64,000 bases of DNA from Pseudomonas koreensis (GTDB taxonomy: Bacteria; Pseudomonadota; Gammaproteobacteria; Pseudomonadales; Pseudomonadaceae): assembly GCF_012986595.1 (NCBI RefSeq), contig NZ_JAAQYM010000004.1, positions 1 through 64,000 of the forward strand, given 5' to 3'. Position numbers and translations under genes: made by a program. This document shows positions 16,966-26,618 of this stretch, in pieces. The notes under the pieces were generated by a model, which worked only from the letters and a program-made list of their open reading frames with translations, was not told the origin of the DNA and did not search any database. The first letter of the stretch is position 1. Each line of letters opens with the position of its first letter.

Positions 16966-19560
16966 ATGAACACAGCATTCCGCAAAAACCTGCCCGGCAG
17001 TTCCCTGGATTACTTCGACGTCCGTGCGGCGGTCGAGGCGATTCAGCCCGGCAGCTACGACACCCTGCCGTACACCTCCCGCGTGCTGGCGGAAAACCTC
17101 GTGCGTCGCTGCGACCCGGCCACGCTCACCGATTCGCTGAAACAACTGATCGAGCGCAAACGCGACCTCGACTTCCCGTGGTTCCCGGCGCGCGTGGTGT
17201 GCCACGATATTCTCGGCCAGACCGCACTGGTCGACCTCGCCGGCCTGCGTGATGCGATTGCCTTGCAGGGCGGCGACCCGGCGCAGGTCAACCCGGTGGT
17301 GCCGACGCAACTGATCGTCGATCACTCGCTGGCGGTGGAGGCGGGCGGTTTCGACAAGCAGGCGTTCGAGAAGAACCGTGCCATCGAAGACCGTCGCAAC
17401 GAAGACCGTTTCCACTTCATCAACTGGACCAAAAAAGCCTTCAAAAACGTTGATGTGATCCCGCCGGGCAACGGCATCATGCACCAGATCAACCTGGAGA
17501 AAATGTCCCCGGTGATCCAGGTGCGTGACGGCGTGGCATTCCCCGACACCTGCGTCGGCACCGACAGCCACACCCCGCACGTCGATGCGCTGGGGGTGAT
17601 CGCCATCGGCGTTGGCGGCCTCGAAGCCGAGAGCGTGATGCTCGGCCGCGCCTCGTGGATGCGCCTGCCGGAAAGCGTCGGCGTCGAACTGACCGGCAAG
17701 CTGCAACCGGGCATCACCGCCACCGACATGGTGCTGGCGCTGACCGAATACCTGCGCAAACAGAAAGTCGTCGGTGCCTGGCTGGAGTTCTTCGGTGAAG
17801 GCGCCTCGGCGCTGACCCTCGGCGACCGCGCGACCATCTCCAACATGGCCCCGGAATACGGCGCCACGGCGGCGATGTTCTACATCGACCAGCAGACCAT
17901 CGACTACCTGAAACTCACCGGTCGCGAAGACCAGCAAGTGCAGCTCGTCGAGCAGTACGCCAGGCTCAACGGTCTGTGGGCCGACAGCCTGAAAGGCGCG
18001 CAATACGAGCGCGGCCTGACGTTCGACTTGTCGTCGGTGGTGCGCAACATGGCCGGCCCGAGCAACCCGCACGCTCGCGTAGCGGTGTCAGACCTGGCCG
18101 CCAAAGGCATCTCCGGACAGTGGGATGACGTGCCGGGGCAAATGCCCGACGGCGCGGTGATCATCGCGGCCATCACCAGTTGCACCAACACCAGCAACCC
18201 GCGCAACGTGATCGCCGCCGGCCTGTTGGCGCGCAATGCCAACAAACTCGGCCTGACCCGCAAACCGTGGGTGAAATCCTCGCTGGCGCCGGGCTCGAAA
18301 ACCGTTGCGCTGTACCTCGATGAAGCCGGGCTCACCACTGAACTGGAACAACTCGGTTTCGGCGTCGTCGCGTTCGCCTGCACCACCTGCAACGGCATGT
18401 CCGGGGCACTCGATCCGGTGATCCAGCAAGAGATCATCGACCGCGATCTGTATGCCACCGCCGTGCTCTCCGGTAACCGCAACTTCGACGGCCGGATTCA
18501 CCCGTACGCCAAGCAGGCGTTCCTCGCTTCGCCGCCGCTGGTGGTCGCGTACGCCATCGCCGGCACCATCCGTTTCGACATCGAAAAAGATGTGCTGGGT
18601 GTGGTCGACGGCAAGGAAATCCGCCTGAAAGACATCTGGCCGAGCGACGAAGAAATCGACGCCGTGGTGAAGTCGTCGGTCAAGCCGGAGCAGTTCCGTC
18701 AGGTCTACATTCCGATGTTCGCCATCCATGAAGACACCGGCCCGAAAGTCACGCCGCTGTACGACTGGCGCGAGATGAGCACCTACATCCGCCGTCCGCC
18801 GTACTGGGAAGGCGCGCTGGCCGGCGCTCGTCCGCTCAAGGGCATGCGCCCGCTGGCGGTACTGCCGGACAACATCACCACCGATCACCTGTCGCCCTCC
18901 AACGCGATCATGCTCGACAGCGCCGCCGGCGAATACCTGGCGAAAATGGGCCTGCCGGAAGAGGACTTCAACTCCTACGCGACCCACCGTGGCGACCACT
19001 TGACCGCGCAGCGTGCAACCTTCGCCAACCCGAAACTGTTCAACGAAATGGTTCAGGAAAACGGCAAGGTCAAGCAAGGCTCGCTGGCCCGCGTTGAGCC
19101 GGAAGGCAAGGTGATGCGCATGTGGGAAGCCATCGAAACCTACATGGAGCGCAAGCAGCCGCTGATCATCATCGCCGGCGCCGACTACGGTCAGGGTTCG
19201 TCCCGCGACTGGGCGGCCAAGGGCGTGCGTCTGGCGGGTGTCGAAGCGATCGTCGCCGAAGGTTTCGAGCGCATCCACCGCACCAACCTGGTGGGCATGG
19301 GCGTGTTGCCGCTGGAGTTCAAACCGGGCACCGACCGTCACACCCTGGCCATCGACGGCAGCGAGACCTACGACGTGATCGGCGCCCGCACACCGCGCGC
19401 CGACCTGACGCTGGTGATCCATCGCAAGAATGGCGAGCGCGTTGAAGTGCCGGTGACCTGCCGTCTGGATACCGCTGAAGAAGTGTCGATCTACGAGGCT
19501 GGTGGCGTGTTGCAGCGCTTTGCCCAGGACTTCCTCGAAGAGTCGGCGGTGGCCGTTTAA
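16966..19560 (+). CDS. acnD: Fe/S-dependent 2-methylcitrate dehydratase AcnD
   Basis: A protein of 864 residues of the aconitase family. [4Fe-4S] ligands are in TSCTNTSNPRN and FACTTCNG, and the swivel domain has GADYGQGSSRDWAAKG. It dehydrates 2-methylcitrate to 2-methylaconitate, possibly the trans isomer, which PrpF then isomerises. Its position between prpC and prpF and its shorter length separate it from housekeeping AcnA. Confidence 0.94.
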   Translation: MNTAFRKNLPGSSLDYFDVRAAVEAIQPGSYDTLPYTSRVLAENLVRRCDPATLTDSLKQLIERKRDLDFPWFPARVVCHDILGQTALVDLAGLRDAIALQGGDPAQVNPVVPTQLIVDHSLAVEAGGFDKQAFEKNRAIEDRRNEDRFHFINWTKKAFKNVDVIPPGNGIMHQINLEKMSPVIQVRDGVAFPDTCVGTDSHTPHVDALGVIAIGVGGLEAESVMLGRASWMRLPESVGVELTGKLQPGITATDMVLALTEYLRKQKVVGAWLEFFGEGASALTLGDRATISNMAPEYGATAAMFYIDQQTIDYLKLTGREDQQVQLVEQYARLNGLWADSLKGAQYERGLTFDLSSVVRNMAGPSNPHARVAVSDLAAKGISGQWDDVPGQMPDGAVIIAAITSCTNTSNPRNVIAAGLLARNANKLGLTRKPWVKSSLAPGSKTVALYLDEAGLTTELEQLGFGVVAFACTTCNGMSGALDPVIQQEIIDRDLYATAVLSGNRNFDGRIHPYAKQAFLASPPLVVAYAIAGTIRFDIEKDVLGVVDGKEIRLKDIWPSDEEIDAVVKSSVKPEQFRQVYIPMFAIHEDTGPKVTPLYDWREMSTYIRRPPYWEGALAGARPLKGMRPLAVLPDNITTDHLSPSNAIMLDSAAGEYLAKMGLPEEDFNSYATHRGDHLTAQRATFANPKLFNEMVQENGKVKQGSLARVEPEGKVMRMWEAIETYMERKQPLIIIAGADYGQGSSRDWAAKGVRLAGVEAIVAEGFERIHRTNLVGMGVLPLEFKPGTDRHTLAIDGSETYDVIGARTPRADLTLVIHRKNGERVEVPVTCRLDTAEEVSIYEAGGVLQRFAQDFLEESAVAV

Positions 19561-19614
19561 ATCAACTGATGTGGGCATGGAGTTTCAAGCCCCATGCCTT
19601 CGGTAAGGAGCATC

Positions 19615-20805
19615 ATGGCTCACGCACCACAAATAAAGATCCCCGCCACCTACATGCGCGGCGGCACCAGCAAAGGCGTGTTCTTCAGCCTCAAGGATCT
19701 GCCCGAAGCCGCGCAGGTTCCCGGCCCCGCCCGCGATGCCTTGCTGCTGCGGGTGATCGGCAGCCCCGACCCGTACGACAAGCAGATCGACGGCATGGGC
19801 GGCGCCACCTCGAGCACCAGCAAAACCGTGATCCTGTCGAAAAGCATCAAGGCCGATCACGACGTCGATTACCTGTTCGGTCAGGTGTCGATCGACAAGC
19901 CGTTCGTGGACTGGAGCGGCAACTGCGGCAACCTCTCGGCGGCGGTCGGCTCGTTCGCCATCAGCAACGGTCTGGTCGATGCCAGCCGCATTCCGCACAA
20001 CGGTGTGGCGGTGGTGCGCGTGTGGCAAGCCAACATCGGCAAGACCATCATCGCCCACGTCCCCATCACCAACGGTGAGGTGCAGGAAACCGGTGACTTC
20101 GAACTCGACGGCGTGACCTTTCCGGCGGCCGAAGTGCAAGTCGAATTCATGGACCCGGCGGCGGAAGAAGAGGGCGGCGGTGGCTCGATGTTCCCCACCG
20201 GCAAGCTGATCGATCAGCTTGAGGTGCCGGGTGTCGGCACGTTCCAGGCGACCATGATCAATGCCGGGATCCCGACGATTTTCGTCAACGCCGAAGACAT
20301 CGGCTACACCGGCACCGAGCTGCAAAGCGCGATCAACAGCGATCCGAAAGCGCTGCAGATGTTCGAAACCATCCGCGCCTACGGTGCGCTGCGCATGGGC
20401 CTGATCAGCCATCTGGATGAAGCGGCCAAGCGGCAGCACACACCGAAAGTCGCGTTCGTGGCCAAGCCTGCGGATTACGTTGCGTCCAGCGGCAAGGCGA
20501 TTGCCGCCGGTGACGTCGACCTGCTGGTGCGTGCGCTGTCGATGGGCAAATTGCACCACGCGATGATGGGCACGGCAGCGGTGGCGATCGGCACGGCGGC
20601 GGCGATTTCCGGGACCTTGGTCAACCTTGCGGCGGGTGGTGTCGAGCGCAATGCCGTGCGCTTCGGTCATCCGTCCGGGACCCTGCGCGTCGGCGCCGAG
20701 GCCAGTCTGGAAAACGGTGAGTGGGTGGTGAAAAAAGCCATCATGAGCCGCAGTGCACGGGTGCTGATGGAAGGCTACGTGCGCGTGCCCGGCGACTCCT
20801 TCTGA
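19615..20805 (+). CDS. prpF: 2-Methylaconitate cis-trans isomerase PrpF
   Basis: A protein of 396 residues with a diaminopimelate-epimerase-like fold. Landmarks are YMRGGTSKGVFF near the start, GNCGN around residue 104, and GHPSGTLRVGAE near the C terminus. It works with AcnD and converts its product to the isomer that aconitase hydrates. The ATG at 19615 follows a strong GGTAAGGAG ribosome site, which decides it over an earlier in-frame ATG at 19594. Confidence 0.95.
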   Translation: MAHAPQIKIPATYMRGGTSKGVFFSLKDLPEAAQVPGPARDALLLRVIGSPDPYDKQIDGMGGATSSTSKTVILSKSIKADHDVDYLFGQVSIDKPFVDWSGNCGNLSAAVGSFAISNGLVDASRIPHNGVAVVRVWQANIGKTIIAHVPITNGEVQETGDFELDGVTFPAAEVQVEFMDPAAEEEGGGGSMFPTGKLIDQLEVPGVGTFQATMINAGIPTIFVNAEDIGYTGTELQSAINSDPKALQMFETIRAYGALRMGLISHLDEAAKRQHTPKVAFVAKPADYVASSGKAIAAGDVDLLVRALSMGKLHHAMMGTAAVAIGTAAAISGTLVNLAAGGVERNAVRFGHPSGTLRVGAEASLENGEWVVKKAIMSRSARVLMEGYVRVPGDSF

Positions 20806-20823
20806 CCCAACACATAACCCCTC

Positions 20824-20900
20824 GTAGGAGCTGCCGAAGGCTGCGATCTTTTGATTTTGAAGATCAGGATCAAAAGATCGCAGCCTTCGGCAGCTCCTAC
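20824..20900. repeat. REP doublet between prpF and prpD
   Basis: Inverted arms of the GTAGGAGCTGCCGAAGGCTG family. The third such element inside the prp cluster. Confidence 0.92.
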
Positions 20901-20979
20901 AGGGAGTGCATTCAATAATAAAAAATTGCCAGCCTGAACCGAGGTCCCATCAACGAACCACTGCCAGAGTGAATCGAAC

Positions 20980-22464
20980 ATGAGCGCCAACGTCGACCTG
21001 AACAACCGCCCCGACTACGACCGTGTCCTGCAGGACATCGCCGATTACGTCCTCACTTTCAAAATCCAGTCTGCCGAAGCCCTCGATACCGCCCGCAACT
21101 GCCTGATGGATACGTTGGGCTGTGGCCTGCTGGCGTTGCGCTTTCCCGAATGCACCAAACACCTGGGCCCGCTCGTCGAAGGCACCGTGGTGCCGTTTGG
21201 CGCGCGGGTGCCCGGCACGTCGTATCGCCTCGACCCGGTAAAAGCCGCGTGGGACATCGGCTGCATCGTGCGCTGGCTCGATTACAACGACACCTGGCTC
21301 GCCGCCGAGTGGGGGCATCCGTCGGACAACCTTGGCGGGATTCTCGCGGTAGCCGATCACCTGTCGCAAAAGCGCCTGGCCAATGGTGAAGCGCCGCTGA
21401 CGGTGCGCGATGTGCTCGAAGCGATGATCATGGCCCACGAGATTCAAGGCGTGATCGCGCTGGAAAACGCCTTCAATCGCGTCGGCCTCGATCATGTCCT
21501 GCTGGTGAAGGTGGCTTCGACTGCGGTCACCGCGAAACTGATGGGCGCCAGCCGCGAGCAACTGTTGTCGGCGTTGTCGCATGCTTTCGCCGACGGGCAG
21601 GCGCTGCGCACCTATCGCCATGCGCCGAATGCCGGGTCGCGCAAATCCTGGGCGGCGGGAGATGCGACCAGTCGTGGCGTGCGTCTGGCCGACATCGCCC
21701 TGCGCGGCGAAATGGGTATTCCCGGCGTGCTGACGGCCAGGCAATGGGGCTTCTACGATGTGTCGTTCAGCCACACCAACAACGATCTGGCGCTCAAGCC
21801 AGAGGGCAAGCGTGCCTTCAGTTTTTCGCGGCCCTACGGCAGTTATGTGATGGAAAACGTGCTGTTCAAGATCAGTTTCCCCGCCGAGTTCCACGCGCAA
21901 ACCGCCTGCGAAGCGGCGGTCATCCTGCACCCGTTGGTGCGCAATCGGCTGCACGAGATTGACCGCATCGTCATCACCACCCACGAGTCGGCGATTCGCA
22001 TCATTTCCAAGGTCGGGCCGCTGGCCAACGCCGCTGACCGCGACCACTGCATTCAGTACATGACCGCCGTACCGCTGGCGTTCGGTAATCTGGTGGCGGA
22101 GCAGTACGAGGATGATTTCCACGCCGCGCACCCGATCATCGATGTGCTGCGCGAGAAAATGGTCATCGTCGAAGACCCGCGTTTCACCCGCGAATACCTG
22201 GAGGCCGACAAACGCTCGATTGCCAACGCCGTGCAGGTGTTTTTCAAGGACGGTTCCAGCACCGAGAATGTGGTGGTCGAATACCCGATCGGCCATCGTC
22301 GGCGTCGTGCCGAAGGCATTCCTTTGCTCGAAGACAAGTTCAAGGCCAACCTGGCGACGCGCTTCACCGGCCAGCGCAGCCAGCAGATCTTCACCTTGTG
22401 CAAGGATCAGGCGCAGCTTGAAGCCACGCCGGTCCATCGCTTCGTCGACCTGTTGGTGATTTAG
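20980..22464 (+). CDS. prpD: 2-Methylcitrate dehydratase PrpD
   Basis: A protein of 494 residues of the MmgE/PrpD family, with [31 protein letters not shown] and LPIG-like C-terminal YPIGHRRRR. It is iron-independent and makes cis-2-methylaconitate directly. It is encoded beside acnD/prpF, so the strain has both routes for the same step. It is the last gene of the cluster and converges on the ABC ATPase gene, whose stop is 25 bp away. Confidence 0.94.
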   Translation: MSANVDLNNRPDYDRVLQDIADYVLTFKIQSAEALDTARNCLMDTLGCGLLALRFPECTKHLGPLVEGTVVPFGARVPGTSYRLDPVKAAWDIGCIVRWLDYNDTWLAAEWGHPSDNLGGILAVADHLSQKRLANGEAPLTVRDVLEAMIMAHEIQGVIALENAFNRVGLDHVLLVKVASTAVTAKLMGASREQLLSALSHAFADGQALRTYRHAPNAGSRKSWAAGDATSRGVRLADIALRGEMGIPGVLTARQWGFYDVSFSHTNNDLALKPEGKRAFSFSRPYGSYVMENVLFKISFPAEFHAQTACEAAVILHPLVRNRLHEIDRIVITTHESAIRIISKVGPLANAADRDHCIQYMTAVPLAFGNLVAEQYEDDFHAAHPIIDVLREKMVIVEDPRFTREYLEADKRSIANAVQVFFKDGSSTENVVVEYPIGHRRRRAEGIPLLEDKFKANLATRFTGQRSQQIFTLCKDQAQLEATPVHRFVDLLVI

Positions 22465-22488
22465 GCGCAGCGCCAGAGATGCCGAGGG

Positions 22489-23811
22489 CTACAGGCTGCC
22501 CTCGACATCCTCCAGGCTGAACGTTTCGGTGTGGTCGTCGTAGGAGAAAATCTCCGCGTAACGGCCCCAGGCGATCACCACTTCCAGGGTTTTCTCGACG
22601 AAGGCTTCGGTCAACGAGTCCTGCAGTTCCTGCTCGAAACGCACTCGCGGCGCACGGTGACCATTGCGCTCCAGCAGCACCTGACGGATGCGCGCCGCCA
22701 GCGGCACATGGCGAATCAGGTGCTCGGCGAACAGGGTTTTGCGTTCCTGGGTGCCGTAGTCAGCGAACAGTTTGCCGGCCTCGGTCAGGGTGATGTCGGC
22801 ACCCTTGAGTTCGGCGAAACCTAGGTGCTCGATCATCTCGGCCACCGGAAACAGGTCATCGACTTCCAGCAAGCGCCGCTCGGCCACAGTGGGCAGACCG
22901 GCGTGGCCGTTGTAGGGTTCGGCGGCGATCGTTTCAATCAGGCCGGCCATCAGGTTGGTCGACACTTCCGGCAGCGGGCTGCTCATTTTCAGCTCGGGCT
23001 TGCCGGCACTGGCATCGGCGCTGCGGCGGTCGGTCATCTGCGCGTAAATGTCATCGACCATCTGCCGGAAAGTCGGATCCAGCCGATTGCGTGGGTGGGC
23101 GAACGGCACTTTGATTTCCGCCACCACCCGCCCGGGGTTGGACGACAACACCAGAATGCGGTCGCACATCAGCACCGCTTCTTCGATGTTGTGGGTGACG
23201 ATCAGGATCGATTTGATCGGCAGTTGCTTGCCGCTCCACAGATCCAGCAGATCCGTGCGCAAGGTTTCAGCGGTCAGCACATCCAGCGCCGAGAACGGTT
23301 CGTCCATCAACAACAGAGTCGGGTTGACCACCAGTGCGCGGGCGAAGCCCACACGTTGGCGCATGCCCCCGGACAGCTCGCGCGGGTAGGCGTTTTCGAA
23401 GCCGTCGAGGCCGATCAGGTCGATCGCCGCCAAGGCGCGTTTGCGCGCGGCCTTGCGCTCGACCTGCAACGCTTGCAGGCCGGCCTCGACGTTTTCCAGC
23501 ACCGTCAGCCACGGGAACAGCGCAAAAGTCTGGAACACCATCGCCACACCTTCGGCCGGGCCGTCGAGCGGTTTGCCGTTGTACAGGACTTCGCCCGACG
23601 AAGGTTCGATCAGCCCGGCGATGATCCGCAGCAAGGTCGACTTGCCCGAGCCGGAGCGGCCGAGCATGCCGACGATCTCGCCCTCGCGCAGGGTCAGATC
23701 GACGCCGCTGAGCACCTGCAGTTCTTCCTTGCCTTTGCCAAACACCCGGTTCACATCGCTGAGCGAATAGATTTCAGGGCTGGCGGCGGTTGGTTCGGTA
23801 TAGGTATTCAT
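22489..23811 (-). CDS. ABC transporter ATPase (nitrate/sulfonate/bicarbonate type) with AAA-associated C-terminal domain
   Basis: About 440 residues. The N-terminal 260 form a complete ABC ATPase: Walker A GRSGSGKST, Q-loop, signature ELSGGMRQR, Walker B LLLMDEP and switch H in VTHNIEE. The last 150 or so residues match the 'AAA-associated' C-terminal domain found on a subset of these ATPases. An in-frame ATG at 23826 overlaps the permease stop (TGATG), so the start may be there. Family members import oxyanions, sulfonates or thiamine precursors; the substrate is unknown. Confidence 0.87.
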   Translation of the reverse strand: MNTYTEPTAASPEIYSLSDVNRVFGKGKEELQVLSGVDLTLREGEIVGMLGRSGSGKSTLLRIIAGLIEPSSGEVLYNGKPLDGPAEGVAMVFQTFALFPWLTVLENVEAGLQALQVERKAARKRALAAIDLIGLDGFENAYPRELSGGMRQRVGFARALVVNPTLLLMDEPFSALDVLTAETLRTDLLDLWSGKQLPIKSILIVTHNIEEAVLMCDRILVLSSNPGRVVAEIKVPFAHPRNRLDPTFRQMVDDIYAQMTDRRSADASAGKPELKMSSPLPEVSTNLMAGLIETIAAEPYNGHAGLPTVAERRLLEVDDLFPVAEMIEHLGFAELKGADITLTEAGKLFADYGTQERKTLFAEHLIRHVPLAARIRQVLLERNGHRAPRVRFEQELQDSLTEAFVEKTLEVVIAWGRYAEIFSYDDHTETFSLEDVEGSL

Positions 23812-23825
23812 CACAGCGAATCCCA

Positions 23826-25571
23826 TCAATTGAGGCGGAGTTTGTTTTCGGCCACGGCGTACATCGGCCGCCAGACCAGGCGATTGAAGGCCACGACGAA
23901 GATCGCCATCACCACCACGCCCAAGGTGATTTTCGGAAAGTCCCCGGCGGCGGTGGTCTGGGCGATGTACGCCCCGAGGCCGTGGGCGACGACTTTGTCC
24001 TGCCCCCAGGAGACGAATTCGGAAACGATGCTGGCGTTCCACGCGCCGCCCGAAGCGGTAATGGCGCCGGTCACGTAGTAAGGGAAAATCCCCGGCAGCA
24101 TGACCTTGCGCCACCACAACCAGCCGCGAATGCGGAAGTTGATCGCGGCTTCCTTGTAGTCATTGGGGAAGGCGCTGGCCCCGGCGATCACGTTGAACAG
24201 GATGTACCACTGCGTACCGAGCACGATCAGCGGGCTGAGCCAGATGTCCGGGTTCAACTGGTAGCGCAGGATGACGATGACGAACACCGGGAACAGCAGG
24301 TTCGCCGGGAATGCCGCAAGGAATTGCGCCAGTGGCTGGATCTTTTCCGCCAGCGCCGGGCGCAGGCCGATCATCACCCCCAGCGGCACCCAGATCAGCG
24401 AGGCGATGAAGATCAGCCCGGCCACCCGCAGCAGGGTGAAGCACCCCAGCAGCAATACGTGGCCAACCTCGCCGAGGGTCACTTCGGTGCCGACATACAG
24501 CACGATGTGGTACAGCGCGTAAGCGGTGAGCAGTGCGATCAGCGTGCCCCAGACCCCGTCGATCAGCTTCGACGTCGCCGGGTTGTCCGAGGCGATGGCC
24601 TGGCGCGCCGCACGCGGCAGGTTCAAGCGCATGTTGCCGAGCCGGCTGATGACGCGGCTGAACGGGCGCAGCAGGCGCTGGATCAAGCGGGTGCGCTGGA
24701 TCAGGTTCAGCACCCACGACTCTGGCGCGGCGGTCTGCGAAGCCGTGTTCTCCATGCGGAACTTGTCGGCCCAGGCCACCAGCGGGCGGAACAGAAACTG
24801 GTCGTAGATCAGGATGACCACGATCATGGTCAGGATCACGTAACCCACCGCGTGCAGGTTCTGCTGCGCAATGGCCAAGGCCAGGTATGAACCGATTCCC
24901 GGCAGGGTGATGGTCTGGTCGCCGACGGTGATCGCTTCCGACGCCACCACGAAGAACCAGCCGCCGGACATGCTCATCATCATGTTCCAGATCAATCCGG
25001 GCATGGCGAACGGCACGTCGAGCTTCCAGAACTTCTGCCAGCCGGACAGTTGCAGGTTGGTCGACACCTCCACCAAGTCGCGCGGCAGCATGCGCAGCGA
25101 CTGGTAGAAGCTGAAGGTCATGTTCCACGCCTGACTGGTGAAAATGGCAAAGATCGCGGCGAACTCGGCGCCCAGTACCCGGCCGGGAAACAGCAGCAGA
25201 AAGAACGTCACGGTGAACGAGATGTAACCCAGCACCGGCACCGATTGCAGGATGTCCAGCACCGGCACCAGCAGCTTTTCCGCGCGGCGGCTTTTGGCCG
25301 CCAATGTGCCGTAGAGCAGGGTGAAGATCAGTGCCGCGACCATCGCCGCGAGCATGCGCAAGGTGGTGCGCATCGCATACTCAGGCAGGTTGCCCGGGTC
25401 GAGGGAAATCACCTCGCTCTGCAAGGTGGTGATCGGCGCCCAGGTTTCCCGGGCGGTAATCGAGAAAAACAGCAGGAAGCCGACCACCAGCGGCAGGGCG
25501 ATCAAATCCCAGCGATTGGGCAGCAGGCGTCTGGCCGTGGCCGGGATGTAGTGACGGAACACTTTCTTCAT
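23826..25571 (-). CDS. ABC transporter permease, two permease domains fused
   Basis: A protein of 581 residues with two BPD_transp_1 units (about residues 75-275 and 370-570). Each has an EAA-like loop: VEVSTNLQLSGWQKFWKLDVP and EAAINFRIRGWLWWRKVMLP. The fusion would supply both transmembrane halves from one gene. The start at 25571 is preferred to an upstream ATG (25634). It is the first gene of a two-gene unit. No substrate-binding protein gene lies nearby. Confidence 0.86.
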   Translation of the reverse strand: MKKVFRHYIPATARRLLPNRWDLIALPLVVGFLLFFSITARETWAPITTLQSEVISLDPGNLPEYAMRTTLRMLAAMVAALIFTLLYGTLAAKSRRAEKLLVPVLDILQSVPVLGYISFTVTFFLLLFPGRVLGAEFAAIFAIFTSQAWNMTFSFYQSLRMLPRDLVEVSTNLQLSGWQKFWKLDVPFAMPGLIWNMMMSMSGGWFFVVASEAITVGDQTITLPGIGSYLALAIAQQNLHAVGYVILTMIVVILIYDQFLFRPLVAWADKFRMENTASQTAAPESWVLNLIQRTRLIQRLLRPFSRVISRLGNMRLNLPRAARQAIASDNPATSKLIDGVWGTLIALLTAYALYHIVLYVGTEVTLGEVGHVLLLGCFTLLRVAGLIFIASLIWVPLGVMIGLRPALAEKIQPLAQFLAAFPANLLFPVFVIVILRYQLNPDIWLSPLIVLGTQWYILFNVIAGASAFPNDYKEAAINFRIRGWLWWRKVMLPGIFPYYVTGAITASGGAWNASIVSEFVSWGQDKVVAHGLGAYIAQTTAAGDFPKITLGVVVMAIFVVAFNRLVWRPMYAVAENKLRLN

Positions 25572-25849
25572 AAGCTGTGATTCCAGCGGTTTCCGAGTGG
25601 GGCGCGGCAGTCTGAGCGTAGCTTTTGTCTGCACGACCCACCGAGAATGAGCGGACGCTCGTTCTTCAGGTTCAAGTGGGAAGTGAATGTTGCAGGCCTG
25701 TTGAATTCGACAGGCCGGGAGGGCAGGCGCATCCGGGTGTTAACCCGGATGCGCTGCTTGCGCGGATTGTATTGTTTGAGATGTTACAAAGACGTAAAGA
25801 ACGCGTCGGTTTTGGGTGAAGAAATTTTCATCCACGCAAGCTCGACCGT
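25572..25849. other. Intergenic region upstream of the ABC permease
   Basis: These 278 bp should contain the ABC operon promoter and the end of the alaX transcript. No repeat, RNA or gene is evident. Confidence 0.35.
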
Positions 25850-26578
25850 TCAGGCGAAACGCAGGATCACCCGACGATTGTGCTGGCTTTTCTTCTCGAT
25901 TTTTTCGCAATAGACCTGGCCGATTTCCCGGGTGTTGAGCACGTGGGTGCCGCCACAGGGCTGCAGGTCGATGCCTGCCACCTCAATCACGCGCAGATCG
26001 CCCTGGATTGCCGGTGGCCGGTTGGTCTTGCTGCCGATCCGTTCCAGCGGCGCGGGGTATTGCGCGGCTGGCATGCTCAGGACGTTGACCGCGCACGCGC
26101 GCTCGATCAGCGCATTGAGGTCGCGGGTGATGCGGTCTTTGTCGAGGGTCATTTGCGGCAGATCGAAATCCAGCCGCCCCTTGTCGGCGCTGATGCTGCA
26201 ACCGGTCACGGGTGCATCGATGAGCGCGCCCAGCAGGTGCAGGCAGGTGTGCATCTTCATATGCTGGTAACGCCGCTGCCAGTCGAGGCTGGCGTTGAGC
26301 AGCGTGCCGACGCCAAGGTGCGGCGGGCACTGCGCCACCTGGTGCCAGATGATCGACGGCAGCGCCGGGTCGCGCACGGTGCCGGTGACGTCGATCCGGG
26401 TACCGTCGGCCAGCGTGAAGTGCCCGCTGTCCCCCGGCTGCCCGCCGCCAGTGGGGTAGAACAGCGTGTGTTCGAGTACGACGGCCTGATCGACCACGCC
26501 GATCACTCGCGCGCTGAAATTGCGCCGGTAGGGTTCTGCGTTAAACAGGCTGAGGGTTTCCATGGTGTGTACCGACAT
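25850..26578 (-). CDS. AlaX-type alanyl-tRNA trans-editing protein
   Basis: A protein of 242 residues homologous to the editing and C-terminal zinc-binding region of alanyl-tRNA synthetase. N-terminal LFYPTGGGQPGDSG is followed by zinc ligands HTCLH (HxxxH) and CGGTH. Such proteins hydrolyse Ser or Gly wrongly attached to tRNA-Ala. A strong GGAGG ribosome site supports the start at 26578. It lies 40 bp downstream of the DMT exporter gene, so they are probably co-transcribed, which is unusual for a translation quality factor. Confidence 0.85.
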   Translation of the reverse strand: MSVHTMETLSLFNAEPYRRNFSARVIGVVDQAVVLEHTLFYPTGGGQPGDSGHFTLADGTRIDVTGTVRDPALPSIIWHQVAQCPPHLGVGTLLNASLDWQRRYQHMKMHTCLHLLGALIDAPVTGCSISADKGRLDFDLPQMTLDKDRITRDLNALIERACAVNVLSMPAAQYPAPLERIGSKTNRPPAIQGDLRVIEVAGIDLQPCGGTHVLNTREIGQVYCEKIEKKSQHNRRVILRFA

Positions 26579-26618
26579 TTGAACCTCCGATGTTCAAAGT
26601 TGAGTGTTGTGGGGGATT

